7,437 bases of DNA from Bacteroidota bacterium (lineage in GTDB: Bacteria; Bacteroidota; Bacteroidia; AKYH767-A; JABDAW01). Positions within the stretch are counted from its first letter, which is position 1; every line of letters starts with the position of its first letter. The stretch is from NCBI GenBank assembly GCA_023251595.1, contig JAHEYM010000186.1, positions 1 through 7,437 of the forward strand, given 5' to 3'. The notes under the pieces were generated by a model. That model saw only the letters and a program-made list of their open reading frames with translations, had not been told where the DNA came from and did not search any database. A program made the translations under genes and the position numbers. Of this stretch, positions 7,117-7,437 are shown one piece after another.

Positions 7117-7437
7117 TTAATATGCACGTGCGAATAATACCCGCTGAACGGATGGTTTGCCTGAGTAAATACATATTCCATCTTCTTTTCTATTATTAAG
7201 CGGAATACAACGGATAGTTGCCTTCGTTTCTTCTTTAATTTTCTGTTCGGTTTCAGCAGTTCCATCCCAATGAGCATATATAAAACCTCCCTTATCAAGC
7301 AGTTTCTTAAAATCCTCATACGTTTCTGCAACATAAGTGTTCATGTCCCTGAATCCCGCTGCCTTCTTGTATATATTATCCTGAATCTGATCGAGCAGAT
7401 GAAGAATCTTGATTTCAATATCTGTGAGCTGGTAAAG
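7117..7437 (-). CDS. proS: Prolyl-tRNA synthetase, C-terminal fragment (5' end beyond window)
   Basis: The frame is open from the window edge (7437) to TAA at 7119-7117 and gives the last 106 residues; the ATG at 7344 is internal, since the preceding codons (LLDQIQDNIYKKAAGFRD) also fit the family. ProRS joins proline to tRNA-Pro in the cytoplasm. The fragment shows the extra C-terminal domain of the archaeal/eukaryotic-type enzyme, with GGFIYAHWDGTAETEQKIK, IRCIP, CIYSGKPS and the terminal RVLFARAY ending in the conserved C-terminal Tyr. That form is the usual one in Bacteroidota. Only two cysteines are visible in the region where zinc-binding relatives have four, so a structural zinc site is probably absent here. 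The class II catalytic core lies outside the window. Confidence 0.95.
   Translation of the reverse strand, partial: LYQLTDIEIKILHLLDQIQDNIYKKAAGFRDMNTYVAETYEDFKKLLDKGGFIYAHWDGTAETEQKIKEETKATIRCIPLNNRKEDGICIYSGKPSVQRVLFARAY

Noticed and set aside
7095..7334. Minus-strand 79-residue frame over the proS end.
   Set aside because: It is out of frame with the clear ProRS C-terminus, which accounts for this stretch.
1..7437. Mobile element, CRISPR array or phage remnant.
   Set aside because: There is no transposase, integrase, repeat-spacer pattern or attachment-like duplication, and the genes are typical chromosomal families.

Overview
The window looks like chromosomal DNA of a member of the Bacteroidota (Bacteroidetes). 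Three things support this: a ligand-regulated beta-propeller/Y_Y_Y histidine kinase, AT-rich sequence with no clear Shine-Dalgarno sites before the genes, and two TAnnTTTG boxes of the Bacteroidota sigma factor type. The Pro-tRNA synthetase fragment has the archaeal/eukaryotic-type C-terminus that is usual in this phylum. I cannot place it below phylum level.

Layout. Positions 1-624 (+) hold the 3' part of a Ppx/GppA-family phosphatase gene. A promoter-like box at 671-678 follows. From 698 to 6210 (+) runs a tight three-gene signalling operon: a membrane sensor kinase with a large periplasmic double propeller (698-4216), a stand-alone receiver (4226-4600), and a soluble receiver-kinase-receiver hybrid (4600-6210). 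The gaps are 9 nt and a 1-nt TGATG overlap. The other strand carries a tRNA-Thr(CGT) (6251-6323) with its own -7 box, a short 7-bp tandem repeat, an unrecognised 230-residue protein gene (6403-7095), and the 3' end of proS (7117-7437), whose 5' part lies beyond the window.

How the genes work together. The propeller kinase should sense an extracytoplasmic ligand and phosphorylate one or both N-terminal receivers, which resemble each other and look like paralogues. The hybrid could integrate that input and pass phosphate from its own His to its C-terminal receiver. None of the three proteins has a DNA-binding or enzymatic output domain, and no Hpt protein is visible, so the end of the pathway lies elsewhere. 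On the minus strand, proS and the unknown gene are separated by 21 nt and are probably co-transcribed; the tRNA downstream seems to have its own promoter.

Most of the window is well-known families in an ordinary arrangement. The points most worth a second look are the receiver-only signalling module without output, the unknown gene behind proS, and a T-stem mismatch in the tRNA. I found no convincing mobile element, CRISPR array or new defence-like system.
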